NCBI GenBank assembly: GCA_039111635.1
Contig: JBCAQO010000008.1
Span: 310,001 to 374,000, forward strand
Length of the DNA stretch: 64,000 nucleotides
Direction: 5' to 3'
From: Heterobasidion occidentale
Lineage: Eukaryota > Basidiomycota > Agaricomycetes > Russulales > Bondarzewiaceae
Shown: piece by piece, positions 22,091-33,509 of the stretch
Layout: every line of letters begins with the position of its first letter
Position numbering within the stretch: the first letter of the stretch is position 1
Made by a program: the position numbers and the translations under genes
The notes under the pieces: generated by a model
Databases searched by the model: none
Seen by the model: the letters and a program-made list of their open reading frames with translations, nothing else
What the model was told of the DNA's origin: nothing

Positions 22091-22141
22091 CCCCTAATGC
22101 GGAAACGGCCCTGTAAAACTGGAAATCCAAAGTGGGACGTC
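22091..22141. repeat. ~50-bp direct repeat, first copy
   Basis: Shares TAATGCGGAAA, TGTAAAACTGG, ATCCAA and GGGAC in the same order and spacing with 22309-22358, with scattered substitutions. It lies in the non-coding 3' region of element C. Confidence 0.75.
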
Positions 22142-22308
22142 CAAGACACCTGTCAGACCTTGACAGCGAGGTAGGGTCCGCCGTTCCCCAACGGCAAACA
22201 TGCAACACGATTTCCCACCAATATTCTTGCATCATCATAGCCTCTCGGTTGCGCCACACGATCGAGAAGGCCGGCATATCAGTACCAGTTATTTGTTGAA
22301 TCCAAGGA

Positions 22309-22358
22309 CCTCCTAATGCGGAAAGGGTCATGTAAAACTGGGGATCCAAGCGGGACAC
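22309..22358. repeat. ~50-bp direct repeat, second copy
   Basis: Second copy of the block at 22091-22141, about 218 bases downstream. It shows that this non-coding region grew by local duplications as well as by the 21-bp motif. Confidence 0.75.
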
Positions 22359-22642
22359 CCGATTCGCTTGTCAGAATACCTCTTGACAACAAGAGTGTTA
22401 GATGCTTGTCCTTCCAAGACCGGAGGGTTGAAACGCGCATGGCCAGGTACTTCCCCTGCCTTCTTATCTTTTCACAGTTTAACGTCATGCAGGACGTTAC
22501 CTCGGTGTCCTGTGCGTGAAACCGGTACCTGTGGTGCGGAGGGTTTTTTCCTCTCCATCACCTTCTGAGACAAGGGGTTCCTTAACTCCCTTGTCTAATA
22601 TCCTCCGCCGATATCCCCAAAATCTCCGTATCCCTCATCTGG

Positions 22643-23971
22643 TCAGTAATATGGGTCGGCGTTGTCGTAATTGCCATCGTCGACCTCATTCCATGCGTCT
22701 AGTTCAGCTTGAGTCCAGGCAGCAGTTCGCTGAGCTGGTCGCTGGCGGACTTGAGTTCGTCTGCCAAAGTGAGAATGCGTTTCCTCAGGTCGATTATCTC
22801 GAGGACGGTTTGGAGTCAGCGAATCTCTTGGTTGAGTTCTTCTAAGACCGTCTCGCCCGAGTTGGGGTGCCACCCTTGTCCTGGGATTCCCTCGTCTCTC
22901 GTTCCTCCTGTACCTTGGTGGATGCTCCTCATTGCTGCCTCCAGCGTCCCGCCCGGTGGATTGTCCTGTCGATACGGGAGGAAGGGTCTCTCGATCCCGT
23001 TGTGCCTGTCGTTGTACCGTGGTCCAGACATATTCTGTCTGGACAGCTGCGTCTCGACTGGTTGGCGCTGGTATGGTTCTGCTGGCTTCATCGTCCTCTG
23101 GCTGGACACGGAACGGGTCAATCCGAACGGGCTGGGAGTGAGGAGAGAGTACTGCATCGGTGCTCAAGATGAGGGCAGGTAAGAGCTCCAGGTTGATGAA
23201 GGAGGAAAACTCGTCGGGATGGATGAGTAGGGCATACACCCCATTATTTCCTCTGGCATACCAGGAGGCCGCTCGATGATCATCGGCATAGGCCAAAAGC
23301 CGGACCTGGTCGCTTGCGTCTGCGAGGCGCCTGGGAACGTCACTGTTCTTGCTCCCTGATTGTCCTGCAAAGTAATTAGCGAGCCTCTGCAAGGCTAACG
23401 CTGTGGCCATCTGTATTACCGCCGAGATGGTGGTGCGCTGAAGCAGCACATCCCCTAGTCCTTCCAGTTCTCGGGGGTGCAGATCTCCACTACTGACAGG
23501 GGCTCCTCTGGTCCTGGCAGCCGATGCACTAATTGTTGCTGATTCACGTACACCTGTTTCAACAATTGTAGGTGTTGCCAAATTTGCATGGTTTCTCTGT
23601 CCTCTGCTACTTCTCGTTTCTGGTCTTGCGTCTCCTTGAGCCATCGCTGTCGTTGGTCGTGGAGGCGTTGGTGGAGCCGGTCTTCTTTCCTCTTGACGTC
23701 CCTCATCGTGCTCGTCATGAGTTCTCTCAGCCCGAGGTGAGGCTCATAATTCCGTTCGATCTTCGGTGAACGAGGTGAGGTTGGTGGAGACTGGTATGGA
23801 AACTCCCTCTGAAGATGCTGGGCGGCTGCCTCGGCTAGGTCGTCCAGTGTCGGGGTTGGCCACGGCCAAAACGATGTCTGGCGAGGGGTTCCTTGATGGT
23901 GAGGAGGTAGTTCCTTCATAGATGAGCATTGCGCGTTCTGGGGAGTAATCAAGAGAGGAGTGGTTGGACAT
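22643..23971 (-). pseudogene. decayed ORF3 of element C
   Basis: Starts at ATG 23971 (MSNHSSLDYSPERAML), inside the end of the pol frame, then needs two frame changes: to the frame ending at 23455, which encodes a long charged helix (about LREL...KRKEDRLHQRLHDQRQRWLK), and then to the frame ending at 22643, which includes TTISAVIQMATALALQRL and an Arg-rich tail ending DNADPYY. No membrane segment or known domain. Position and general character match ORF3 of element B, although sequence similarity is weak by eye. Confidence 0.6.
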
Positions 23972-26736
23972 GTGTTGGGGGGAATATCCTTCCTTTTGAT
24001 AAAGAGAGGTCGCTCCTCTTAGAATGGTCTCCACTTCGTAGTGTTCTTCTTCATTCAAGATTTCTGGTGCTGGTCTGGGAAAGTTCTCTCCATGGGCCGC
24101 TGTCTCATGATATTTGGTGAGCACGGAGGCATGAAATACCAGGTGTATCTTCCATGTTTCAGGTATTTTCAGCCAATAAGCCAGGGGCCCAATTCTTTCG
24201 GTCACTTGGAAAGGACCATAACGCCTAGGTGCCAGTTTGAACTTTGGATGAGTCGTCCAAATATGGGTTCCTTCTAACCAAACTTGGGTTCCTGTTTCCC
24301 ACTGCGGAAGTTTCCGGTGTAGGTCCCGGTCTTTGGCGTGCTGCGCCGCTATCTGTAGGCTGGCAGCCGCGTCCTCTTGGACTTCCTTGATTAGCCGTAG
24401 ACGTTCAGTTACTGCGGGCACCTTGGTCTCCAATGCTGAGTCCACCGAATACGGCGGATTAAATCCATAGAGGACTTCAAACGGCAATTTCCCTGTAGCG
24501 GAGTGTCTTCGGGTGTTGTGGGAGAATTCTGCAAAGGGGATCAAGTCTACCCAGTTATCTTGGTGGTAGTTGCAGAATACCCGCAAAAACTGTTTGATCT
24601 CCTGATTAACCCGTTCTGTTTCTCCGTTCGTTTGGGGGTGATAAGCCGTGCTGAGGGCCGGAGTGATTCCTAAGCCCTTCCATAGTTCTCGCGTGAATTT
24701 TGCCGCAAACTGAGGTCCTCTGTCGGATACCACTTTGGTTGGTAGACCATATCATTTCCTAAAGAGTGTCGTGGTTTCTTCGGCTGTGATTGTCTTCTTG
24801 CACAGAGTTATGACTATTCCTTTGGACAGGCCTTGGTCCACTACCACGTTTATTGAATCATACCCTCTGCTTTCCGGGAGGTCTGTTACGAAATTGGTGG
24901 AGATAAAATGCCAAGGGGCATTTGTAGTTTCCAATGGGTGGATTGGAGGATGGGTCCTGCGGGGGAGGTTCTTGGTGGACTGGCAAACCGTGCATCCATC
25001 TACATATTGATGGACAAACTTGGTCGTGTTTGACCACCGGTAATGGCATTGCACCAATTCCAAGGTTTTCGCTCGCCCTGGGTGACCTGTAGCCTTAGTG
25101 TCATGGTGTGCTTTGACAATTGTTTGCCGGAGGAGATCGTCTCTTGGGACGCATATGTAACCGTCCTGTCTTGTGATGCCATCTTCATGCGTCCACTTCC
25201 CTAAGAGGTCTCTCATTGCTTTTGGTCCTTTTTCCAATAGCTTCTTAAGGGCGACATCCACTAGCAAATCATGTTCGGAGCGTGAGTGTCAAATGAGGGA
25301 GAGGATGTCCGAGGATATGAGTTCTGTTGCCTTGACGTGTATGCCTTCGCTAGAATCTACCAAAGTTTTGCTGGACTCAGTGAAAAGTCTGGATGGGAGC
25401 AGAGTCTGTGCCTTGTTATCAGATTCCACCCCCTCACTAAGGTCTGGACGCCTGGACAGAGCATCGGCGTGGTTGGTCATTCCAGCTTTATAGCTGAGCT
25501 GGAAGTCAAATCTGGACAAAAACAGACTCCAACACGCTTGTCGCCTTGATAGATCTCGCGCCGTCTGGAAGTGTTCCAGGTTCTTGTGGTCTGTCCAGAT
25601 CTCAAAGGGATGTCTAGCGCCTTCGAGGTAGTGTTTCCAATGTTCCAGCGCCTTGATGATTGCAAGGAGTTCGCGATCGTGTACATCGTAATTCCTTTCG
25701 GGCGGTGGGAACGAACCTGAGAGGTATGCCACTGGGTGCCAGTCGTTATCAGGTCCTTCCTGTAAGAGGACTGCACCGTATGTGGAGAGGGAGGCGTCAG
25801 TGACGAGCCAATATGGGCGCGTCGGGTCGGGGTATATTAGGACGGGTTGACTGATGAAGGCTTTCTTCAATCGGTCAAAAGCCTGTTGGCAACTCGTTGT
25901 CCAGTCCCATTTCGTGTCCTTCTTGGTAAGATCATGTAGGGGTCGCGTGATCAAGGAGAACTTGTCAATGAATCGCCGATAAAAATTCCCTAGACCTAAG
26001 AAGGAGCGGATGTCTCGGACTGTGCGAGGGATGGGCCATTCCTGGATTGCTTCAATCTTCGAATCTTCCATGGCGACGTGATCTTTTGAAATCGTGTATC
26101 CCAAGTAGTTTAGCTTTTCCTTGTGGAACTCGCATTTTTCTGGTTTGAGATACAGATCATTGTCACGTAGGATTTGGAGAACTCGTCGAATGATCACGAT
26201 GTGTTCTGCCATAGTTCTTGTGAAGATGAGGATGTTGTCCATATATACCGCAATTTTCCGGGCCAAGATGAGCTCTTGGAAGATCATGTTCATCATGGCC
26301 TGGAAGGTCCCTGGGGAATCGCACAGCCCAAAGAACATCACCGTGGGTTTAAAGAGTCCCAGGGGCGTTACAAACGCTGCTTTGAACTCGTCCCCTGCCT
26401 TGATGCGCACGTTGTTGTATCCCCACTGAACATCCAGTTTAGAGAATACCGTCACCCCTCGTATAATATCCAAGAGTTCTTGGATTAGTGGCAAGGGGGT
26501 GACGTCTCAAATGGTGTGTTTGTTAAGGTGGCGATAATCCTGTACCGGGCGTAGTTTTCCATCCTTCTTGTTTATGAAGAAGAAGGAGGCTGCGCTAGGT
26601 GCTGTCGACCGATGTATTGTTCCTCTAGAGAGGTGCTCCTTGACAATTTTCCTAGCTCGTTGTGTTTTATCCGGGCTCAAGGGAAATATCCTTGGAGCTT
26701 GGGGTTTAAAAGACGGTTTGAGATTATCGCGTGGTC
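23744..26736 (-). pseudogene. pol of element C, inactivated
   Basis: RT (WGYNNVRIKAGDEF, FFGLCDSPGTFQ), RNase H (LVTDASLSTYGAVLL), integrase zinc finger (KAHHDTKATGH to CTVCQS) and core (VVSDRGPQF, TNGETERVNQ) are recognisable. Inactivating changes: TGA at 26507-26509, 25289-25291 and 24752-24754, each where related elements have Arg (CGA), and RT active site YMDD changed to YMDN at 26234-26236. Only the first strand of a chromodomain (HYEVETIL) remains before the frame runs into ORF3 sequence. The 5' part is lost in the gap. Confidence 0.88.
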
Positions 26737-26836
26737 NNNNNNNNNNNNNNNNNNNNNNNNNNNNNNNNNNNNNNNNNNNNNNNNNNNNNNNNNNNNNNNN
26801 NNNNNNNNNNNNNNNNNNNNNNNNNNNNNNNNNNNN
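26737..26836. other. assembly gap (100 N)
   Basis: Run of exactly 100 N, the conventional symbol for a gap of unknown size. The start of element C and the 3' half of MVP1 are missing at this point. Confidence 0.99.
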
Positions 26837-27163
26837 GACTGGTTACAGGTTTGCTGATGCCACAGACAAATCTGCGAGCGCATTCTTGCACAGATGACAG
26901 TGGCCATGATAGAACATAGTGTCGAAAAGATACAGGCATTCTGAGCTACTGGTGAATGGGATGTACAGTCCATAAGTCCACTTTCATGAAACAGCCAACC
27001 CCTGGACGGAGCAATGCCGCCGGAGGAGCGACACCCGCCGGACGCGATGGCCCAGAAGGCATGAGATAAGCAGCTCGTGTTTTTGTCTACGTGTCCATAA
27101 GTCTCAAGTTCATTGGTCTACAAGTCCGTTGGCTACTAGTCTAATAGACCAACCTCTCGCCGG
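26837..27163. other. no gene seen between gap and MVP1 fragment
   Basis: No recognisable exon of MVP1 or retroelement domain. It contains several short variants of GGACTTATGGAC / GTCTACAAGTCC-like words, perhaps an LTR or other repeat edge. Confidence 0.4.
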
Positions 27164-28083
27164 TCAGCCATTCTGATTGAGGATGAAGCCCTGCTGACCC
27201 AGGAAATTGACCGTGACATTTTCCTGCTTCTTCCACCAATCTTTGGGCATCCCTGTCCCCGATACGCTGGATGGCATGCCGTTCGTCACACTCCCCTGGA
27301 CCGCGTCTCTCGCCCCGGTCCCGCTAGGCGCAAACCGCGAATTCCAAGGGTCATCCGAGGAGTACGCAGGAGCAGGGGCTCGAGCTGTGACATCGAGGTT
27401 CGGTTTGTTATACACGAAAGCTGAAGGGGTTGCGGTCAAGGAAGAGAGGTCGAGACTTGGCTCAGGGAGATCATTCTGCTGGGCCAGTGCAGCAACTTGT
27501 TCGACGCTGACATCTGTGACATGTCTCTTTAGTGATGCAGGATACCTGAAGACAATGTGAGCATTACCTTTGCCAGATTGTGCTAGTGCAACCAACGCTA
27601 AAGCGACGAAAAATTCGAGTTTAGAGACACGGGGTCGCGTGCTAACGAGGTTGACAATCTGCAAAGCGCGCGTGCATGTCAACATCCATTGAAAATCTCC
27701 CTCAAACCAACACGCACCTTGTCAATAATCCCTGCTGGAAGCCCCGATGTCCCTAACACGCGCGACAGAGAGTTCACAGATGTCTCGCCAGAATTGGCAG
27801 GGTCGACGATGCTGAACGACTGATGGTATATCGAGGGCACAGTGGCGTCTGCTACACACAGGACTCAACGTCAACGCGACCGGTTATGAGGTTCGACAAA
27901 CACACCGATGGCAGATGTAAAGATCGATGTCACCGCAGGCGGCGACGGGCTGGGTGCAGCACTCCAAGGGTCGAGTCCGTCGTACACTGAGACTGCAAGG
28001 GGATTCTCGTCTACGAAGCTGCCACCGAAGTTGGTTGATGAAGACACGCCATAAGCTTGCGTCGGCCTGGGTGCGTTGAACAT
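27164..28083 (-). pseudogene. MVP1: sorting nexin Mvp1, N-terminal part only
   Basis: Four exons reconstruct the N-terminal half of an Mvp1/SNX8-type sorting nexin: exon 1 from ATG 28083 (MFNAPRPTQAYG...ENPLAVSVYDGLDPW), exon 2 with the EH-like segment (VPSIYHQSFSIVDPANSGETSV), then KLEFFVALALVALAQSGK and DVSVEQVAALAQQNDLPEPS, ending MPKDWWKKQENVTVNFLGQQGFIL. Introns have GT/AG ends (for example donor after GACAAG near 27720). Mvp1 acts in endosome-to-vacuole and Golgi sorting through a PX domain and a BAR-like helix bundle; both are absent, since the frame stops at 27164 and 330 bases of unrelated sequence lead to the assembly gap. Either a true truncation by element C or an assembly break. 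Confidence 0.8.
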
Positions 28084-28430
28084 CGTCGACCGTGATTAGA
28101 GGTCGAGGTAGACTGTCGGCAGTAGCTCAGTGCTGAGACGTCTGCCGTTGAGAGTCGAGGGAGCGCGTAGGTAACCAACCATTCGCGCGTGCGCATCTGT
28201 GGACCAGGCTTCCATTGACAGACGCTTACTACTAAGCACTCAATATTGGTACATGTCGAGATGGCGCATGTCCTTCATCTTAAAGCCACAGAACTGGGTA
28301 TGTATTAGGAGCTAAAGCGCTAACCATTCGCGAGACGACAACAGGCATTCGATATGAGATTACATTTTGAGAGAAAGCAGATCAACATCTAGTCCAAAGG
28401 CATATCTTCGACTCGACCTCCAGGATCAAG

Positions 28431-31313
28431 TCAGGCTTCCGCTGTCACTTTCGCAGCAAAATGCAAGGTCCAAGAGGAGAGCAAACGCTTTGCGTTCACT
28501 GTCTCTCCGTCCAACCTGCACACGCAGTACAAATCAGAATCATCGGCCCATCCGTACGACTAGGAAGCACTCACCCTGGTGTACCATAGGTCAATGGGGC
28601 TATGTAGACTAGAGCGACAATCATCAATGCTGAGAAACCTGCAACGACGATCGGAGTCTTGATTCCGAGGTCCGCCCATTGTCGCTCTTTCCTTTCGGTG
28701 AACGGCCCACGGATCGAAACTGGATAGTTGATGGTCTCCGACAGAAGGAAATTGAGCACTGCACCTGCTACGAGGGCAGATGCAAGGTGCGAGGGAAGGT
28801 AGTGGTGAATGAAAAGTTGACGATTCATTAGGAAGAATGGGAAGTAATGCATGAACCAGATGAGCATAAAGAATCCAGCTGAAGACCAGAGGCGGTTGCG
28901 AACAGCTAGCCAGCAAACTATTAGGTGGATTATATAGATATAGACACCAGATGTGAGCTCACGGGTAGGCATAACTTCAATTCCTCTTCTGCGTGCGAGT
29001 AGATCTCCGCCAAGAATGCCGATGTATATAGACAGTGCAATCGCACATGTCCACCAACCAACGATGTTCCCAATGAGATATATCTGCTTTTGCTCTGTGC
29101 TTTCCGTCCAGAAGCTGATACCGCTCAACAAAAACGGCCAGTTGATTGGGCTACTGGCGTAGGGATGCGAAGCGGTCAGTCCAGCGTTATGTTGCAGCAT
29201 CAACATCTGCAGCTCCACGAATTTCTTGAAAAAGTTCATCTTCTTAGGCTCTTTGTTGTGAACTTCGCCCGTCCGGTGCAAAAGGTCCTCTGGGTCTGCA
29301 TTTTCCCATCACCGCTCAGTAAACAACACTCATCATAGACTAAAATGACTGACCCTGTGAGGCGACAATCTCGTCAACGTACCAGATAGCCGTCTTCTCC
29401 AGCGGATTTTTGGCCCCGTTCACTTCCTGCTGCATGAATGCCCACTCGGGCAGCTGTTCCCTATGTGTCCAAAGCGATACCTTGGTGGGCAGATGGATCA
29501 GCCTGAAGTGTCCACTCTTGCTCTTCCATGCCTCGCCCTCGTGTCCACCAGTAAGGGCCAGATGGAAAAGGGTGTCATTGTATCTGGAATGGTCGTCCTT
29601 AGGCCACGTCGTAACTTCTTGGTTCGTAGGCATCAAAGGAGATGCAACATCGTGAGTGAGTAAAACAGTTCCGGTGCTAATATGCAGGAGCTGAATAACA
29701 TCGTCATGGCGCACGATCCTCCCGCGGCCAGTATCAGGAAGGGCCTTGGTGGGGATAATCGCCCATTGGTTGTTGTCGTCAGCATGTCCGTACCCTGTTA
29801 CCTGTTGGCCTATGCAATTGTCAGTATCGTCTGTGACTGTATCAAGATGTTTGCGTACCTTGGCTGCTGATACGACCATCATCATATCTCAGTGGGTAGC
29901 GTTCAAGGTGCGAGTGTAGGAAAACTTTTGTTTCCTTGTGTCGTATAGTGATGGTGTCGAAATAACGAATTTCTGTTTCCCATACACGTTAAGGATAATA
30001 CCGATGCAATGGTCTGCCTACATACCTTGGCTGTTTAATAGAAGTTCATTCCCACTCAGAGTTTCTTGGAATGCAGGACTCATGAATGTGTCGCCAGTGC
30101 CCGAATGCGTGAGAATAGCAAAGTGCACGTAGAAGAATGAGAGATAAACAATGAGAGGTACGACGATCAAGCCAACGGCGCGGGCAGCAAAGTGTTGCCA
30201 AAAGTAATCCATTTTGGGGTTCTTCTTGACATCGAGGATATCCCATAGGTCAACAAGAACTGCGGCACCAATTGCAGTTACCGTGAGAATGCCGTTGACT
30301 TTGGAGCCCCATGTACAAGCCATGAAAACTCCTGTCGCAACCAGCCAGCCCCACCACTGTGGAGTGAAATAGCTATAATAACGTTAGCATCAGTCCGATA
30401 TCATACTTGGAAGTCTACTATGTTGTCACCCCAGAAAGGTCGTGGTGCACGGACAACGAAAGAATGAACGCACTGGTATCGGAGCTTCCGGAAGCGGACA
30501 TAGGAGTAGATGGTCAATGACATGAAGAAGATGAGCGTTGCGTCCAATAGAATCAGTCGGGATTGTGCGATGTGTGCGTTGTCTATAAACAGACATTAGG
30601 ACATAGAGATACATCGGAAGTAAAGCTCACCAAACAGGATAATGATGGCTGAGAACGCGGCAATTATAGTGGAGTATCCGCTCTCCTTCATGATGGCATA
30701 TACAACTGGGACAGTAAGGCTACCCAGAATAGCTGGGAGCGCGCGCATTCCAACATAAGGCACGTGGTTTTCAGTATAGCTGTCGCCAATGTTCTCAAAT
30801 GTGAAGTGCCCATCGAAGCCAACAAACCACCCGGCGAGTGCGAAGAGAAGCTTGGCGAAAGGAGGGTGTACGTCGAAGTAGTATTCTCGGAGGAGGTAGT
30901 ATGATGCAAATTTGCCAAAGTGCACTTCGTCGAACCTGAAGAAATGGGTTGTGACATTGAATTAGCGTGAGGAAAGGCTCACACTCACACTACCTGATCA
31001 GGGTGGTTGATTCGGTAAAAGCGCAGAGCAAATGCGAGAGCGGTAAGCACCCCGACAGTTATCGCGCTCGCTTTAGGACTCTCGAGTGTCTTGTCCAAAG
31101 GATTGCGCTGATTTGTTTCCGAAGGAGACAGTGAAGCGTCCGTGAGCGCCTTCACGCTGGAACAAAAAGTACACATACACGTATGGGCGTCTTCGAACCC
31201 TCAACTACATATTCATCTTCATCAGGGTCACCAGAAAAGACTGCGGATGAGACGCGTCCTTGTGGTTTGCGATTTCGGAGACTGCTTGGTGGAACGACTG
31301 GGACGCCAGCCAT
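28431..31313 (-). CDS. PMT4: protein O-mannosyltransferase, Pmt4 type
   Basis: Multi-exon gene. Exon 1 is 31313-31179 (MAGVPVVPPSSLRNRKPQGR...), intron donor GTATGT, exon 2 31107-30989 with ITVGVLTALAFALRFYRINHP, then VHFGKFASYYLLREYYFDVHPP (Asp-rich luminal loop with DE motif), NAHIAQSRLILLDATLIFF, CTWGSKVNGILTV, MIR-domain region (VTGYGHADDNNQW, WKSKSGHFRLIHLPTKVSLWTH), and C-terminal transmembrane block HHYLPSHLASALVAGAVLNF. A last exon ends SSWTLHF...TAEA, stop 28431-28433. The enzyme transfers mannose from dolichyl-phosphate mannose to Ser/Thr of secretory and membrane proteins in the ER. Pmt4 assignment rests on the ETINYP and loop signatures; other PMT subfamilies are less likely. Shares a 163-bp divergent promoter with PRP4. 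Confidence 0.88.
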
Positions 31314-31476
31314 GAGGGTGGAAGGAAGGGAGATGAGACAGATCCGAACTGAACTTGCCAGCGTACAAGGCGCTGCGGCACGTGTCCATTGTTTGGATCA
31401 GAGGCTCTTGCCAAACAACCGTCCGCCTTTCCACGCGTAATAATTGACACATTCTGAGTTTCCCAACAGCTGCAAA
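31314..31476. promoter_or_regulatory. divergent promoter PMT4/PRP4
   Basis: 163 bp between the two start codons. It contains CACGTG at 31379-31384 and ACGCGT at 31433-31438. These are known fungal bHLH and MBF core sites, but single short matches are weak evidence. Confidence 0.45.
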
Positions 31477-33509
31477 ATGCCAGAACTCACGCTCGACACA
31501 CTGGTCGACGATGGAAACTATTTGGGCTCTGAACGCGCGAGGCTCGAGAATAAAGTCATCCTCGATGAATTGGAGCGCAAGAAGAAGGCTAGGAGCATGG
31601 CCGTCCCAACCGATGACAATCGGGTAAAAGCGCGCCTGCGAGAGATTGGAGAGCCTATCACATTATTCGGTGAACGGGTATGTGCGTCTGAATGCCTGTA
31701 CACGGATCACCCCTCATACCTCTTGATCATAGGCTGCAGATCGACGTGACCGTTTGATCTATGTACTGTCTCAAATTAATGCTGCACGAGGAGATGACGC
31801 CATGCAAGTGGACGAGGAGTCTTCAGATGATAGTGAAGAAGAGGTCAGAACCAAGGCTTATCTTCTACCTCTCATTTTCACTCAAGGCTGCGGCACGCCA
31901 GGTAGAAGAATTCTACTCACCGGGCTCACTCGAGTTGTTGGAATCACGGCGGAAATTGGCCGAGTTCTCTCTCCCTAGGTTGGGCTTTCGCTATTACCCT
32001 GCTGTGATGGTGAACTAAGAAAGGTGCTTACTGCTTTGTTATTTTTTCGTCTGTGCAGAGCTCAAAAGCGAATCGCTCAGCAGCGGTTAGACAGCAAGAT
32101 ACCTCTTGGTCGGATTATAGACATCCGAAAACATGTGTTCGCAGATGTCAAGGTAATATCTTTCCGTGTACAACGAAACTCAACTCACATTATGCAGAGC
32201 TTCTCAAATCTTGGCTCTCAAATTGGCGATGAACGCCCTATATCACTTGTGCGCTTCTCACCAAATAGCGAGATCCTCGCCACAGCCAGTTGGTCAGGAT
32301 CTCTTAAGTTGTGGAATACTCCTGCATGTACACCAATACGGACTTTGCGAGGTCAGTGTGGTCATCTATGACGAGCTCAGCGACGCCCAACTTGTCATAT
32401 TTTGCAGGGCACAGTGATCGCGTAGGTGGTGTAGCATGGCATCCTAAAGCCACCCTATCTCAAAGTGCAGATGCAGTCAATCTCGTAAGTGGTGCTGGGG
32501 ATATGTGCGTCAACTTTTGGTCACTCAACAGGTTCGTTGCCTCCTCGTCGCTCGCACGTCAAGATCTGATCGTCTCTCAAGCGAGATGCCATTATCAGTC
32601 ATGAAAGGTCACCAAGATCGGATATGTCGTGTCGCTTTTCATCCTTCTGGCGACTATGTAGCCAGCGCCAGTTTCGACACAACATGGCGGCTATGGGATG
32701 TAGCAACCTCGAAAGAGTTGCTGCTCCAGGAAGGACATTCGAAGGAGGTATATACAGTGGAGTTTCAAGACGATGGTGCTTTAGTTGCTTCTGGGTACGT
32801 GAGAATCACACTCCACCATTAAGTGTCTGTTTATCTTGTTTTTTTCTATAGTGGGTTAGATGCAATTGGACGTGTGTGGGACCTGCGAACAGGGCGCACA
32901 GCAATGGTTCTAGATGGCCACGTCCAAGGCATCCTTTCTCTTAGTTTCTCACCCAATGGGCACGTAAATCCCTTTCCTATCTCCGCAATTGCTACTTATT
33001 AGATATGACACGTTAGCTATCAAATCGCCACCGGCGCATCGGACGACACGATTCGAATATGGGACATGCGTTCGCTCAATGCCCTGTATACGATACCCGC
33101 ACATTTGAATAACGTATCCGACGTCCGCTTCTTCCGCTCCGACGGCACCCTACCTCTACACATCGCTTCTCAGGCCTCGCCCACTCCAGATATCTCGATG
33201 GACAGCGCCGATACTCCTGATGTCAAAGAGGAATCTGCGACTCCTGCACAGACACCAGCCCCGAACGCGACACAAGACAAGGTCGCGTTGACCCAAGAAT
33301 GGCAATACCGCTCTGGCTTGTATTTGGCCAGCGCAGGATATGACGGCGTCGTCAAACTTTGGAGTGCGGACGATTGGCAGCTTCTTTCTACTTTGCAGAC
33401 GGATGGCAGTAAAGTGATGTCTGTCGATCTTTCAAGCGATGCGAAGCTGCTTGCTTCGGGGACGTACAATCGGAACTTCCAATTGTTCTCGCCAGAGAGC
33501 GCGTTGTAG
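31477..33509 (+). CDS. PRP4: U4/U6 snRNP protein Prp4 (WD40)
   Basis: Starts at ATG 31477 ([17 protein letters not shown]); exon 1 ends near 31679 and several short introns follow. N-terminal SFM (splicing factor motif) [24 protein letters not shown], then AADRRDRL, a helical linker, and a seven-blade WD40 propeller: [129 protein letters not shown], ending FSPESAL at 33509. The last repeats are separated by an acidic, Pro/Thr-rich insert. Prp4 scaffolds the U4/U6 di-snRNP with Prp3 in pre-mRNA splicing. The frame appears intact across introns. Confidence 0.92.

Larger units (their letters stand above)
20995..22495 (-). repeat. dispersed array of a ~21-bp motif in element C
   Basis: At least 14 copies of a motif with plus-strand core AGTTTA-N2-GTCATTGCGGAC. 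Approximate starts: 20995, 21021, 21048, 21080, 21114, 21384, 21411, 21494, 21572, 21619, 21944, 21972, 22004 and 22475. Within clusters starts are 26-34 bases apart; clusters are separated by unique sequence. Best copies (21411, 21572, 21972) are nearly identical. All copies share orientation. The spacers do not match each other in length or sequence, so it is not a simple tandem repeat. Confidence 0.8.
20067..26736 (-). mobile_element. Ty3/gypsy family C, decayed, 5' end lost in the assembly gap
   Basis: Minus-strand element: pol from the gap edge (26736) down to about 23980, a decayed ORF3 (23971-22643), about 2.5 kb of non-coding sequence with an iterated 21-bp motif, a polypurine tract (20149-20160) and a 3' LTR whose near end is 20067-20148 and whose rest was displaced to the left of element B. 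Gag and 5' LTR are not visible. Stops and a mutated RT active site show that it is dead. Confidence 0.85.

Noticed and set aside
20995..22495. CRISPR array
   Set aside because: The motif is variable, spacing is irregular, and the context is a eukaryotic retroelement.
26568..26973. Frames running through the N run
   Set aside because: The unknown bases make them artefacts of the gap.
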